Shown here piece after piece: positions 17,853-26,304 of a stretch of DNA of 44,857 nt. A model generated the notes under the pieces. The model had not been told where the DNA came from. It searched no databases and was given only the letters and a program-made list of their open reading frames with translations. Position 1 is the stretch's first letter. Every line of letters begins with the position of its first letter. Both the position numbers and the translations under genes were made by a program. Source of the stretch: an uncultured Campylobacter sp. (GTDB lineage: Bacteria > Campylobacterota > Campylobacteria > Campylobacterales > Campylobacteraceae); contig CALCKS010000237.1 of the NCBI GenBank assembly GCA_937965895.1, positions 1 through 44,857 of the forward strand. Direction: 5' to 3'.

Positions 17853-18284
17853 TTACTCCTTCCCGGTCACAGCCTCTCTAGCATCCTTTAGTCTCTCTTG
17901 CCGCAGATCTCTTACGATAACCATTTGCTCAACGCTGAGGTCTTTTAGTTCATAGGCGTTCATTCGGTTTTTAAAGTTAAATTCCGCTATCTCTTTTATA
18001 AATTAGGCAAACAAGCTTTTATTTGGCTCGCCGCTATCTAAATTTTGACCTTCATTTCGAAGTATCGGTAGCCTGCTCTCAAACCTATCCAAATCAAATG
18101 AAGTAGAAAAATAGATAAAAAATCCTTCCCTAAAAGCTCCACTACGGCATATTTATCGGTAGCTTCTTTTTATCTCCTCTCTTTTGTTTACACGCTCTTT
18201 GCATTTTCGCTTTGAATAACTCGCAACTCTCGTTTCGCCCAAAGGTATAATAGCTACGTTGCTTAATGTTTTAAATTTTCTCAT
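17853..18284 (-). pseudogene. Decayed gene downstream of the poly-C/G tract, unknown family
   Basis: On the minus strand an ATG at 18284 starts MRKFKTLSNVAIIPLGETRV and on, then stops at a TAA after about 45 codons. In other frames the sequence continues as FYFSTSFDLDRFESRLPILR, then (after a TAA) FIKEIAEFNFKNRMNAYELK and DLSVEQMVIVRDLRQERLKD, ending at TAA 17853. Together this reads as one gene of roughly 140 codons broken by at least one frameshift and two stops. The C-terminal part is helical. I do not recognise the family. A 14-base C tract (coding strand) lies 33 bases before the ATG. Confidence 0.5.
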
Positions 18285-18316
18285 TTTATTTTTCTCGTTT
18301 TCTAAATTTGCTATAC

Positions 18317-18330
18317 GGGGGGGGGGGGGG
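18317..18330. repeat. Poly-G tract of 14
   Basis: Uninterrupted run of 14 G on the plus strand (C on the minus strand). In Campylobacter such tracts slip during replication and switch genes on and off. This one lies between a small minus-strand ORF (18373-18639) and the start of the decayed gene at 18284. It is about 33 bases upstream of that ATG, so it would act on transcription or on a longer ancestral frame. Confidence 0.9.
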
Positions 18331-18372
18331 TAAATTTGTCTATTCGCTATTTCGAAGTAGCCTTTAGAGCCC

Positions 18373-18639
18373 TTAACTCATCTTGCTTATATCGTCTTTA
18401 TTGATGCGGTCTCTCGCTCTGTCCTTAAATATATCGTCGTCGTTATTTTTTAGATAATCCTGATAACTCTCGTTTTTTGATTTGAAATTCCCCATAAACC
18501 CTAAACTTATGTCGTAGCATCCTATCGACACTGCGACGGACCTAGGCAAGGTAAGCTCTAGCCTCACCCTGCCGAACTTCGTCAAATTTAAGTTTGAAAG
18601 TATAAATTTACATCCAAGATGAGCAAAGACTGCGAGCAT
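18373..18639 (-). CDS. Small hypothetical protein, weakly supported
   Basis: An 88-codon open frame whose second half (MGNFKSKNESYQDYLKNNDD and on, about 40 residues) is very charged and looks like real protein. The first half looks less convincing, and no good ribosome site precedes the first ATG. The internal Met near residue 49 may be the true start, or this may be another scrap of the decayed region. Function unknown. Confidence 0.3.
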   Translation of the reverse strand: MLAVFAHLGCKFILSNLNLTKFGRVRLELTLPRSVAVSIGCYDISLGFMGNFKSKNESYQDYLKNNDDDIFKDRARDRINKDDISKMS

Positions 18640-18691
18640 AAATTTAATCTCGCGGCAAGAAACGCCGTAAGCCCAAATTTAAGCCTAAATT

Positions 18692-20575
18692 CTACCCAAA
18701 TAGCCCAGCTATTATGGCAAACAGTTCGCTTCCGGCCACCACTAGCTCGGCTCCGTCTTTTATATCTCTTAGCACGGGTTTTATGGAGGCTAGTTTTATT
18801 TTTGAGCTTGCGGTTTTTTCGCCTTTACTCGGCCCTTCGGCAGCTTTTGCTATGCTTGCGTATTTTTTTATCGTTTCTATTACGCTTTTAATCTCATCGG
18901 GTAAATTTTCGTCAAGCTTTTCCGGTATCGAAACGTATAAATTTTCCTTGCTTCTAGTTAATAAAACATAAATTTTTCTATAAAATAGCTTGCGGTCGTT
19001 TTTTAGCGTCGTTTGCAGAAACGGCAAAAAGTTGTGTATAACGATATTTTGAGCCTCAAGGCCTTTGATAGACTGCATCGTAAGCACGTCTATGTTTTTA
19101 TCTTTTGGCAAGGCGTATTCTTTTATGGCCTCGACCGATTTTTTACTATTGCTTAAAACTACGCTAGTTTCGTTTACGGGCAAGGACTCTAAAATGCCTC
19201 TAAGCTGCGAAAAATCATCCATCGCCCTTATATTCACGCTTCCGTCTTGCAGTACGCATTCGATATCTTCCAGAAAGCTTTTATCTAGGTAAAAGCTGTT
19301 TTTATAGTAGGTATTTATAGCGCTATCATTTTGCAAGATTTCAAATGCGCATCTAGCGATATTTGACGGCGTTCGGTAGACGTTTTTTAGGTTTTTTACC
19401 CGCCCTCTCATATCTATGCGCTCAAATTTTGGATGATGAAAGATATCTGCTATGCTATTCATCGTATAGGGGTAAAATTTCTGCGCCTCGTCTATAAAAA
19501 ACACGCAGTCTTTTATCTCCTCGTAAATAACCCTCATAAATCCGGCCGGCATATCCTGCGTCTCGTCGCAAAGGACGTAGTCGATCGGGTGCTTTGCTAG
19601 GTGAGCGCTAAATTTGGCTCTAAATTCAGTTATGGCTTCATCCGTTTCAAAGATTTTATATTTTTCATCCAGGCTCGTCTTTTCGTCGATACCGAGCCTC
19701 GCTTCATCAAATCCTATGCGATTTAAAAGCGAGATGATGGAGTATACGGCTATACTTTGCTTCATAAACCTATCACCAAAGCTTGATCTTATGTTTTCGG
19801 CTAGGTTTTTGTTAAAACAAAGCACTAAAAATTTCTCGCTATCGTCTCGCTCTAGCCTGTTTGCGACGAAATTTGCTAAAATCATCGTCTTGCCTGTGCC
19901 GGCCACGCCCCTTATCACGCGAAAGCCGCCCGTATAGCCGCTCATGATACTAAGCTGCTTGCGGTCAAAAAACATAATCTCGTCTTTTGTAATTATCGGG
20001 ATGATTTTTTGTTTTAGCTTGCTTTGACTGACTAGCATTTGTGAGATTTTTAGAAACTCTTTTTTGTTTGGGATATGATCCGCAACGGATGAGTGAAAAA
20101 ACCTGGCGAATATGTCGTTGTTATTAGCCAAATCATCTTTAAAAAATGTATGGTTTTTAAAATTTTTATAGCTTGGATTTTTTTCATAAAATTTATCGGC
20201 CTCGTCCTTGCTAACGGACGGAAAGATTACTCGGTATTCCACGTTTATAGGTACTTTTTTAAGCTCGCACTGGATTTTAGCAAGCAGCATTCTTTGATAA
20301 ATTTTAACCTGTTCGTAAGGGTCGTTTGCGCTATCTATCTGATTTAAATTTGACCAGTTTTTCACCTCGATGACGTAGATACCAAATACCGGATGAAGCA
20401 ATAGCAGATCAATCTCCTTTGATGAGCCTGCCGCATCATCAAGCGTAGCTTTTGGGATGAGATAGTAGTTCTCGTCGCCTTTGGAGTTTAAAATTTTGCC
20501 TATGGCTTCAAATACGTCCGCCTCGCCCTGCTCGCCTTTAAAAATTTTACTAAATATGCTTTTTATTATATTCAA
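18692..20575 (-). CDS. NERD nuclease-domain / UvrD-like superfamily 1 helicase fusion
   Basis: A 627-aa predicted DNA helicase with an N-terminal NERD domain. NERD (nuclease-related) occupies roughly residues 15-180: GEQGEADVFEAIGK, then KEIDLLLLHPVFGIYVIEVKNW, carrying the D-x(n)-E-x-K nuclease signature. The helicase core follows: Walker A GVAGTGKT near 222, the DEXX-like CDETQDM near 335, a segment ERIDMRGRVKNLKNVYRTPS near 390, and the C-terminal motif LTMQSIKGLEAQNIV near 515 with VLLTRSKENLYV. A C-terminal tail of about 70 residues is lysine/alanine-rich. Similar NERD-helicases occur in defence islands, but no partner gene here proves a defence role. It is not in an operon with neighbours. 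Confidence 0.85.
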   Translation of the reverse strand: MNIIKSIFSKIFKGEQGEADVFEAIGKILNSKGDENYYLIPKATLDDAAGSSKEIDLLLLHPVFGIYVIEVKNWSNLNQIDSANDPYEQVKIYQRMLLAKIQCELKKVPINVEYRVIFPSVSKDEADKFYEKNPSYKNFKNHTFFKDDLANNNDIFARFFHSSVADHIPNKKEFLKISQMLVSQSKLKQKIIPIITKDEIMFFDRKQLSIMSGYTGGFRVIRGVAGTGKTMILANFVANRLERDDSEKFLVLCFNKNLAENIRSSFGDRFMKQSIAVYSIISLLNRIGFDEARLGIDEKTSLDEKYKIFETDEAITEFRAKFSAHLAKHPIDYVLCDETQDMPAGFMRVIYEEIKDCVFFIDEAQKFYPYTMNSIADIFHHPKFERIDMRGRVKNLKNVYRTPSNIARCAFEILQNDSAINTYYKNSFYLDKSFLEDIECVLQDGSVNIRAMDDFSQLRGILESLPVNETSVVLSNSKKSVEAIKEYALPKDKNIDVLTMQSIKGLEAQNIVIHNFLPFLQTTLKNDRKLFYRKIYVLLTRSKENLYVSIPEKLDENLPDEIKSVIETIKKYASIAKAAEGPSKGEKTASSKIKLASIKPVLRDIKDGAELVVAGSELFAIIAGLFG

Positions 20576-20623
20576 GGGTTTTCCTTTGTTAAATTTGAAG
20601 TATTATAGCGGTTTTTAAAATGT

Positions 20624-20869
20624 TTACCTGCCGGTATTTATAAATATCCTGCAAAATTTCTCCCAATCGTGCAGATAAACCAGCCTCTCACCATCTATCT
20701 CCTTGCCGTTTTCGTCTACAAACACGCCTTGCGTCGAGCCAAGGCTCTTTTTGAGCCAAAATTCGTAAAACGGTAACTTTTTAATATCGCTTTCTTTGAC
20801 GCCAGAGCAGTAGCCGTTTGAAAATATCTCAAGTCCGAAGTAGGTTTTTTGTTTAGCCTGCTTGCTCAT
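20624..20869 (-). CDS. Small protein encoded third in the HicAB operon
   Basis: An 81-aa protein of unknown function, rich in aromatic and charged residues (FGLEIFSNGYCSGVKESDIK; LPFYEFWLKKSLG; YLHDWEKFCRIF). No membrane helix or signal peptide. Its ATG overlaps the hicB stop by 4 bp, so the three genes hicA-hicB-this form one coupled unit. A role as part of the toxin-antitoxin module is an inference from position only. Confidence 0.65.
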   Translation of the reverse strand: MSKQAKQKTYFGLEIFSNGYCSGVKESDIKKLPFYEFWLKKSLGSTQGVFVDENGKEIDGERLVYLHDWEKFCRIFINTGR

Positions 20870-21213
20870 AGAGATAATGCTCTCCTGGCGGTATCGCTAA
20901 GCCAAGCCGAGCGGTTGTTGGTTATTTTATCTATGGCGTTGATTATGGATTCGGGCATAGTGATATTAATGCGTTTAAATTTGATATCGTCGCCGGGCTC
21001 GATTATTTTTACGCCCTCTTTTAGGTCCGTTTCTATGACGAATCTAAAAGCCTTTTTTACGTCCGCTATCGCTTCGGCCTCATTTTCGCCGTCGCCCATA
21101 ACCAAAGGATAATCTTTATATCTAGCCAGATATCCGCCGCCTTCATCCTTTGATAGCTTTTTGACTATGATCTCGTAAGGCAAATTCATGTAGTATTCAA
21201 CGTCTTTTTTCAT
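20866..21213 (-). CDS. hicB: HicB-family antitoxin
   Basis: A 115-aa antitoxin. Residues 10-70 form the HicB partial RNase-H-like fold (GGGYLARYKDYPLVMGDGEN followed by EAIADVKKAF). The C-terminal part (FKRINITMPESIINAIDKIT) is a ribbon-helix-helix DNA-binding domain. It should bind HicA and repress the operon. Its start overlaps the hicA stop by 4 bp, and its stop overlaps the third gene by 4 bp. Confidence 0.87.
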   Translation of the reverse strand: MKKDVEYYMNLPYEIIVKKLSKDEGGGYLARYKDYPLVMGDGENEAEAIADVKKAFRFVIETDLKEGVKIIEPGDDIKFKRINITMPESIINAIDKITNNRSAWLSDTARRALSL

Positions 21214-21440
21214 TGATCGTCCTTTAACGCTTTTAAAACTATTTTTACGTAAATTGGCTTGATCGGGCGTTTATACGGTATGGTTATCGTATCTTTGCCC
21301 GCCTTTCTAAACTGCCAATGGCTTGAACCGTTATTTGAGGCGCTATATCCTTCGTTTTCTAGTAAAATTTTAAGCGTCTCAAACCTAACATTAAGAGGAT
21401 TTTGGGTAAGTTCGCGTATTAACTTATCTTTTTTACTCAC
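21210..21440 (-). CDS. hicA: HicA-family mRNA interferase toxin
   Basis: A 76-aa toxin with a double-stranded-RNA-binding-like fold. The catalytic histidine lies in NGSSHWQFRK (H41), followed by the strand TITIPYKRPIKP and the terminal helix YVKIVLKALKDD, all typical of HicA. It is first in the operon, toxin before antitoxin as usual for hicAB. No key residue is missing, so it is probably active. Confidence 0.87.
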   Translation of the reverse strand: MSKKDKLIRELTQNPLNVRFETLKILLENEGYSASNNGSSHWQFRKAGKDTITIPYKRPIKPIYVKIVLKALKDDQ

Positions 21441-21590
21441 CTTAAATCCTTATTTTTAGTAAGTATTATATACACATCTAGCTTACTTTATTTTTAATGT
21501 TTCAATCGTTCTAAAAATTTTAAACGACGTAGCTTATCAAAAAACTAATTCGTAACTCGCACTAAAGCCATTTTTTCAGTTAGAGGCGTT

Positions 21591-22184
21591 TTATATCTCC
21601 ACGACGATAATCTTCGGTTCTTTTAAATTCCTATCGCAACCGGGATTATAAATCGTGGTATACTTTAGCCTGCATATATTTTTTATAGGATTATGGATAT
21701 GTCCGCAAAGAAGTATCTTTGGAGTGATAACTTGCTTGGCGATAGCGTTATAAAGCTTTTCGCTACCGTAATCATCGCCGCTGTATCCAACGGAAGCTTT
21801 CATGTAAGCAGGCGGAACATGCGAAAGTAAAACGTCGCACTGGGCAAATTTCGCGTAATCGGGCTTGAGATAAGGAGCGCAGCCGAATTTTACTCCGTTT
21901 ATTTCTTTTACGGCGTTGTCTGCGTAAACTTTTGGGATATCGTTTAGCCACTCTTGCTCGTAGGATAAACCCACATCGTGATTTCCGCTACAAACAAATA
22001 CCGGCTTAGTAAAATTTGCAAGCCATTTGCTTGTATATAAGATTTGCGGAGCTATCCCGTCCTCGTCGAAAGCGTCGATAAAATCGCCCGTAATGCAAAC
22101 GACGTCGAAATTTGATTCAATATCTTTGATAAATTTGAACCACGATTTATTGTAATGTAAATCGGTTGCATGGAGGATTTTCAT
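21591..22184 (-). CDS. Calcineurin-like metallophosphoesterase (1 of 3)
   Basis: A 197-aa phosphoesterase with the binuclear-metal motifs in order: ATDLHYN near residue 6, ITGDFID near 32, CSGNHDVG near 65, LLSHVPP near 122 and CGHIHN near 160. The substrate cannot be told from sequence. The compact form lacking extra domains resembles small MPE proteins of the Icc/YfcE type. It is a single gene on the minus strand, unlike the two other MPE genes downstream on the plus strand. Confidence 0.88.
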   Translation of the reverse strand: MKILHATDLHYNKSWFKFIKDIESNFDVVCITGDFIDAFDEDGIAPQILYTSKWLANFTKPVFVCSGNHDVGLSYEQEWLNDIPKVYADNAVKEINGVKFGCAPYLKPDYAKFAQCDVLLSHVPPAYMKASVGYSGDDYGSEKLYNAIAKQVITPKILLCGHIHNPIKNICRLKYTTIYNPGCDRNLKEPKIIVVEI

Positions 22185-22379
22185 TAAAAAGCCTTGAATT
22201 TTATTGAAATTTTAACATGCGGCATATAAAAACATCATTATATAAAGTCCGATTTTATGGGCCTTTATATGATATTAATAAAAAAATGACGATTTTTCTC
22301 ATGCGTGACCCGTTTCTGCTTGCATCCATTCTCGTGATTCGATACACTGCCCTTATAACTTCAATAAAAAGGAGAACTC

Positions 22380-22754
22380 ATGGTTAGATATACAGATTTT
22401 TTCAAAAACTGTAGTATCGTTTTTTGTGGTGAATATTTTCAAGTTGCGGGCTATATCGGGCTAAAATTTTATCAGCTCAATCTGCCAAACGACCCCTGGA
22501 TGTGGGAGAACAGCGATGAAACGCTGGAAAAAATAGAGTTTGATGAAAAGGCGGGAGAATACTTGTGTTTCATTGAGACGTCTTATTTTTCGGATCACAG
22601 CTACTACTGTTTCGTAAAATACAAGCTTGAAGACGGCGAAGATTCGAAAGTATTTCGCGTCAAGAGCTACGAGTTCGTTCATCCGCAGGACTCAAAGCGC
22701 ATAGAAGAGCTGGAAGAAATTGTTAGAAACAGCGAAGGGGTATACTTAAAATAA
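22380..22754 (+). CDS. Hypothetical protein
   Basis: A 124-aa soluble acidic protein rich in aromatic residues (YTDFFKNCSIVFCGEYFQVA; YFSDHSYYCFVKYKLEDGE). ATG at 22380 has AAAGGAGAA just upstream, so it is a credible gene. No family recognised. It precedes the second metallophosphoesterase in the same direction, with a 131-bp AT-rich gap, so it may or may not be co-transcribed. Confidence 0.7.
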   Translation: MVRYTDFFKNCSIVFCGEYFQVAGYIGLKFYQLNLPNDPWMWENSDETLEKIEFDEKAGEYLCFIETSYFSDHSYYCFVKYKLEDGEDSKVFRVKSYEFVHPQDSKRIEELEEIVRNSEGVYLK

Positions 22755-22885
22755 TTTTTTCAGCTGAAATTTGTACAAATTACTACAAATTTCAGCCAAT
22801 TTTTATCTTTTATGAATAAAATTCCACTACCTTTATACAAAACTTAACCCGAAATTTTCCACAAATTTACGCACAAGAACCAAAA

Positions 22886-23563
22886 ATGATAAAGATAAAA
22901 CATATAAACGAAGATAACTATGCGCGGATTTTCGTATTCGGCGATCTGCACGGCAGTCTCGGGCTTTTTGAGCTGATGATTGAAAAGATAAATTTAACAA
23001 AAAGCGATTTGGTTATAATCCTAGGCGACAGCTGCGACCGAGGTGAGGATACGATCGGACTGTATCAAAGATATATCGAGCTAATCAAAGACAGATACAA
23101 CCTACTTCACGTGCTTGGAAATCACGAAAAGATGATGTTTGACGGATTTTTCGGTTGCGATCCGCTGGAGTATCAAATTTGGATCAAAAACGGCGGAAAC
23201 AAGACGAAAAAATCAATTTGTAAGAGAAATTTAAGTAGATTTTCTCTTGCTTGGCTCAAAAATTTCATCAGTGATATGCCCCATGTCATCAGCTCTGAAA
23301 AAAGCATATTCGTCCACGCAGCCTTTGACGGCGGCAAAAGCGAAGAGGAGCAGGACGAGGACTACGTACTATGGAGTATAGAGCCCTTTTGGGAGAGTAA
23401 TAATACGGGCAAGAGGATATTTCACGGGCACGTCGCAAGCGAAGAAAATAGGATAACCAGACGCAAAAATAACGTCTTTTCGATGGACGTAGGGGCCGTG
23501 TTTTTCAAGCGCCTAGTTATCATGGAGATAAAAAGCGGCGAGAAATTTGAAGTAAGCCTATAA
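22886..23563 (+). CDS. Serine/threonine-phosphatase-like metallophosphoesterase (2 of 3)
   Basis: A 225-aa protein with PPP/ApaH-type motifs: VFGDLHGSLG near residue 17, ILGDSCDRGEDT near 44, VLGNHEKMMFDG near 74, FVHAAFDGG near 148 and FHGHVA near 185. The GDxHG...GDxxDRG...GNHE order is that of bacterial protein phosphatases (PrpA type) or diadenosine tetraphosphatases. Which one cannot be decided. ATG at 22886 lacks a strong ribosome site. Confidence 0.85.
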   Translation: MIKIKHINEDNYARIFVFGDLHGSLGLFELMIEKINLTKSDLVIILGDSCDRGEDTIGLYQRYIELIKDRYNLLHVLGNHEKMMFDGFFGCDPLEYQIWIKNGGNKTKKSICKRNLSRFSLAWLKNFISDMPHVISSEKSIFVHAAFDGGKSEEEQDEDYVLWSIEPFWESNNTGKRIFHGHVASEENRITRRKNNVFSMDVGAVFFKRLVIMEIKSGEKFEVSL

Positions 23564-23807
23564 GTCTAAATTTAAGCATAAATTTAGCATTTTAATAGGA
23601 TAAATGCAGCTAGGCTTGCAAATTTAGCAAGGTTGCGTAAGCCGTATCCGTCTCAAAATCTAGAGCTTATAGTTAAATTTAAAGCCGCGCGGCTTATACC
23701 GTCTTAAATTTAATCCAAAAGCCAAAAAACAGGCAAATTCGTAAATTTAAGCGCCAAGGATTACTTGTTTAGCTGCCGTAAATTTTAAATACATTTTAGG
23801 AAAAAAG

Positions 23808-24461
23808 ATGATTTATTTTACCTCCGATTTGCATTTCGGACATAGTAGTATCATGAAATTTCATCCATGCTTTAGGCCTTTTTCTAGTGTAGAGGCGATG
23901 GACAAGGCGCTCATTCGTCTCTGGAACTCGCGCGTAACTCCCTACGACACGGTCTATAACATAGGCGACCTAAGCTTTCACAAGGATATGCAGGCCAGCA
24001 TATCTATCTTTAGCAAGCTAAACGGTAAGCACGTCCTAGTGCTAGGCAACCACGACGAAGCGATAAAAAAGCATAAAGACGAGCTGCTAGCTATGAAAAA
24101 GCAAGACGGCAACGCGCTGTTTGAGGAAATTTGCGAATACAAAGAGATCGCCGTGCAGCACGGGCAGGATAAATTTCACCTCATACTCTTTCACTATCCG
24201 TTATCCGAGTGGAACGCAGGCCACCACGGCTCTATCCATCTCTACGGCCACATCCACGCAAATATCGCAAACGTAAAAGGCAAGGCGCTAAACGCCAGCT
24301 ACGACCTGCACGGCAAGATTTTAAGCTTTGAGGAAATTTATGATTTCGTTAAAGACCTGCCGCCGTTTGAGTATAGCGAACATAGGATGTTTAGCGAAGA
24401 AGATAGCGTAGAGAGTAGAAGCGCAAGAATAAAAGAGGTTTTGGAAAAAAATAACACATAG
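23808..24461 (+). CDS. Calcineurin-like metallophosphoesterase (3 of 3)
   Basis: A 217-aa phosphoesterase. Motifs: TSDLHFGH near residue 4, YNIGDLSFH near 50, VLGNHDEA near 78, LFHYPLSEWN near 128 and LYGHIHAN near 147. This DLHFGH...GDLS...GNHD...HYP...GHxH pattern is that of phage- and bacterium-borne phosphoesterases annotated as hydrolases of unknown substrate. AGGAAAAAAG lies before ATG 23808. A hairpin lies 60 bases after the stop. Confidence 0.87.
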   Translation: MIYFTSDLHFGHSSIMKFHPCFRPFSSVEAMDKALIRLWNSRVTPYDTVYNIGDLSFHKDMQASISIFSKLNGKHVLVLGNHDEAIKKHKDELLAMKKQDGNALFEEICEYKEIAVQHGQDKFHLILFHYPLSEWNAGHHGSIHLYGHIHANIANVKGKALNASYDLHGKILSFEEIYDFVKDLPPFEYSEHRMFSEEDSVESRSARIKEVLEKNNT

Positions 24462-24521
24462 AGGATGTATTTTAACGGTTAAATATATTGATATCCATGA
24501 AATACTAGGAGTATTTGCGTA

Positions 24522-24550
24522 TTGAGATAGCCTTTAATCGGCTATCTCAA
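24522..24550. terminator. Perfect hairpin after the third phosphoesterase gene
   Basis: Stem of 11 perfect pairs, TTGAGATAGCC (24522-24532) with GGCTATCTCAA (24540-24550), loop TTTAATC. It lies between convergent genes (MPE ending 24461, membrane protein ending 24688). There is no T tract, so it may be a bidirectional terminator or a processing hairpin. Confidence 0.45.
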
Positions 24551-24687
24551 ATCTCGCTACAACTATAAAATAAACAGGATAAATACTGACTGTTACATTG
24601 TAAAATAATATCAAGAACAATACTTGGGGCTTTATATTTTAAAACAGAGTATTAATAAATTTTACCCAGTAACATATAGCCATAACG

Positions 24688-25182
24688 TCATTTATATATT
24701 TTTAAAGCATAGGCCGTGATTTTGGTATTAGTATAAGTATCTCTTTCTTGTTTTACATTTACCCCACCAAAAAATCCTTTAGTTACTTTAGCATCGCCGT
24801 AAACGGTTCCAGAGTTTGTTGATTCATTTTCTATTACTAAGCCATTGGCGCCCAGTTTAACAGCTTGCTCCCTAATGTTAATATCGGTATCCAAAGAATC
24901 TTCTTCGCATGCGCTCACTTGTCCTAATATCTGATAATTTATGCGCTGTAAATGAAAAGCTGGAATATCAGGGCATATGCTTTTTAAATATTCAAGTCTT
25001 TGCTCTTTCTTTTTTGTTTTTTTAGCATCGATGATTGCGATTTGTATAGCAGTCAAAAAAGGGCTAAAAAACATTGATGCAAATATAATACCATCAAATT
25101 TCCATTTCGTCAAAGCACTAAGTATAAAAACCAAAGCAACGAAATTTACAAAACAAAAAAAATAAAGCTTAAGCTTTAACAT
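24688..25182 (-). CDS. Two-helix membrane protein with a YbjQ-like C-terminal domain
   Basis: A 164-aa protein. Residues 5-25 and 30-50 are hydrophobic helices, and a basic KKTKKKEQR turn places the rest in the cytoplasm. The C-terminal part (INYQILGQVSACEE, then INIREQAVKLGANGLVIENE) resembles the small domain seen in YbjQ/UPF0145 proteins. Function unknown. It lies just downstream of a secreted-protein gene on the same strand (48-bp gap), so the two are probably one transcript. Confidence 0.6.
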   Translation of the reverse strand: MLKLKLYFFCFVNFVALVFILSALTKWKFDGIIFASMFFSPFLTAIQIAIIDAKKTKKKEQRLEYLKSICPDIPAFHLQRINYQILGQVSACEEDSLDTDINIREQAVKLGANGLVIENESTNSGTVYGDAKVTKGFFGGVNVKQERDTYTNTKITAYALKIYK

Positions 25183-25230
25183 AAAATTTTCCTCCTATAA
25201 AATTAAAATAAACACGATCTGTTGCCAAGA

Positions 25231-25650
25231 TCACCTTAGACTAAATTTAAATGTGCCCTTGCTTGTTACTATTTTTATATTTTCTACAGCGCATTCCATA
25301 GTGTTAAATCCAACAGTCTCACCAAAATCAAGCCTCACTACTCTTTGATCCGGGATTTGCCTAACGCCCTCATTTGTAACTTCGTCAAATGCGTCGTTAC
25401 CGGTAAACATAGAAAGAAGTGTTGAAGCAAGCGCCGCATATACTTTTTCATAATCTATGAGCATACATTCTCCATCATTAACTGTCGATTTAGAAAGGTC
25501 AACGGTTAAATAACCATTATATAAAGACTTTATCTCAATATAATTAACGTTATTATTCTTGCGCACAAATCTTATGTCTATCGGCGCATCTTTTCCAAAC
25601 GCAAACGACGCGCCAAACAATAAAACAAAAACTAAAAACAACTTTTTCAT
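25231..25650 (-). CDS. Secreted hypothetical protein
   Basis: A 139-aa protein with a clear signal peptide (MKKLFLVFVLLFGASFAFG) and a predicted strand-rich mature part. No lipobox cysteine at the cleavage site, so it is probably periplasmic. Contains two cysteines in the mature part. Family not recognised. TAGGAGAA ribosome site precedes ATG 25648-25650. It shares its strand with the small membrane protein that follows. Confidence 0.7.
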   Translation of the reverse strand: MKKLFLVFVLLFGASFAFGKDAPIDIRFVRKNNNVNYIEIKSLYNGYLTVDLSKSTVNDGECMLIDYEKVYAALASTLLSMFTGNDAFDEVTNEGVRQIPDQRVVRLDFGETVGFNTMECAVENIKIVTSKGTFKFSLR

Positions 25651-25773
25651 AAAATTCTCCTAAATGAATTTAAGATAATGAATAATTTTATAAAAATTAT
25701 TCTTGCAGGATACTAAAATTTATCAATTTTTGCCGTATAGAATAAATATTTCTAATAGCATAATCGCGCTCAA

Positions 25774-25779
25774 TATAAT
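25774..25779 (+). promoter_or_regulatory. Probable -10 box of the XRE regulator gene
   Basis: TATAAT about 28 bases before the ATG at 25807, in AT-rich DNA, with AAAGGA as the ribosome site. Confidence 0.45.
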
Positions 25780-25806
25780 TTTAAAATTACCCACAAAGGA
25801 TAAATT

Positions 25807-26253
25807 ATGCAAATATACGAGCGTATAAATCAGATCCTAAAAAACAAAGGCTTAAAGAAAAAAGATTTTTTAAATAGATTTCTTTCTCTAAACCCGACTC
25901 TAAAAAGTAGCGGCGAAAGTCCGTCGATACCATCTATATACAACTACCTAAGCGGCAACAGAGAGATCAAGGCCGAGCTAATTCCATTTATCGCCAAGGC
26001 TCTTGAGGTTAGCGAACAAGAGCTATTTTTAGACGACGATAACTCGGCCGATCTGCTAAAAGGGCTACTAAATAGGCAAGGCCAGAGCTCGGCGCTAAAC
26101 CGTAAAAATCAGCTCATCATGGAGCTACTTAGCCTTTGCGAGTATGCCTCCGAGCCGCTTTTGGAGCGGATTTTGGGCGTGCTTGAAAAGAACAAGGAAA
26201 TATGCGTCCAAAGCATGAAGCAGCTCTCCGATATAAATTTGAACAGACTCTAG
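25807..26253 (+). CDS. XRE-type helix-turn-helix regulator
   Basis: A 148-aa protein with an N-terminal XRE/Cro-C1 HTH (YERINQILKNKGLKKKDFLN, then PSIYNYLSGNREIKAELIPF, and ALEVSEQELF), residues 1-75. The C-terminal helical half probably dimerises. It is transcribed towards the convergently placed VirD4-like gene (51-bp gap). It is a candidate controller of the island. Two copies of a near-identical palindrome lie upstream of nearby minus-strand genes, but binding is inference. Confidence 0.75.
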   Translation: MQIYERINQILKNKGLKKKDFLNRFLSLNPTLKSSGESPSIPSIYNYLSGNREIKAELIPFIAKALEVSEQELFLDDDNSADLLKGLLNRQGQSSALNRKNQLIMELLSLCEYASEPLLERILGVLEKNKEICVQSMKQLSDINLNRL

Positions 26254-26304
26254 TATGCCTTAATCACGACTTAGGCCTCGCGACTACTTATCGTCTCTGC
26301 CGCA

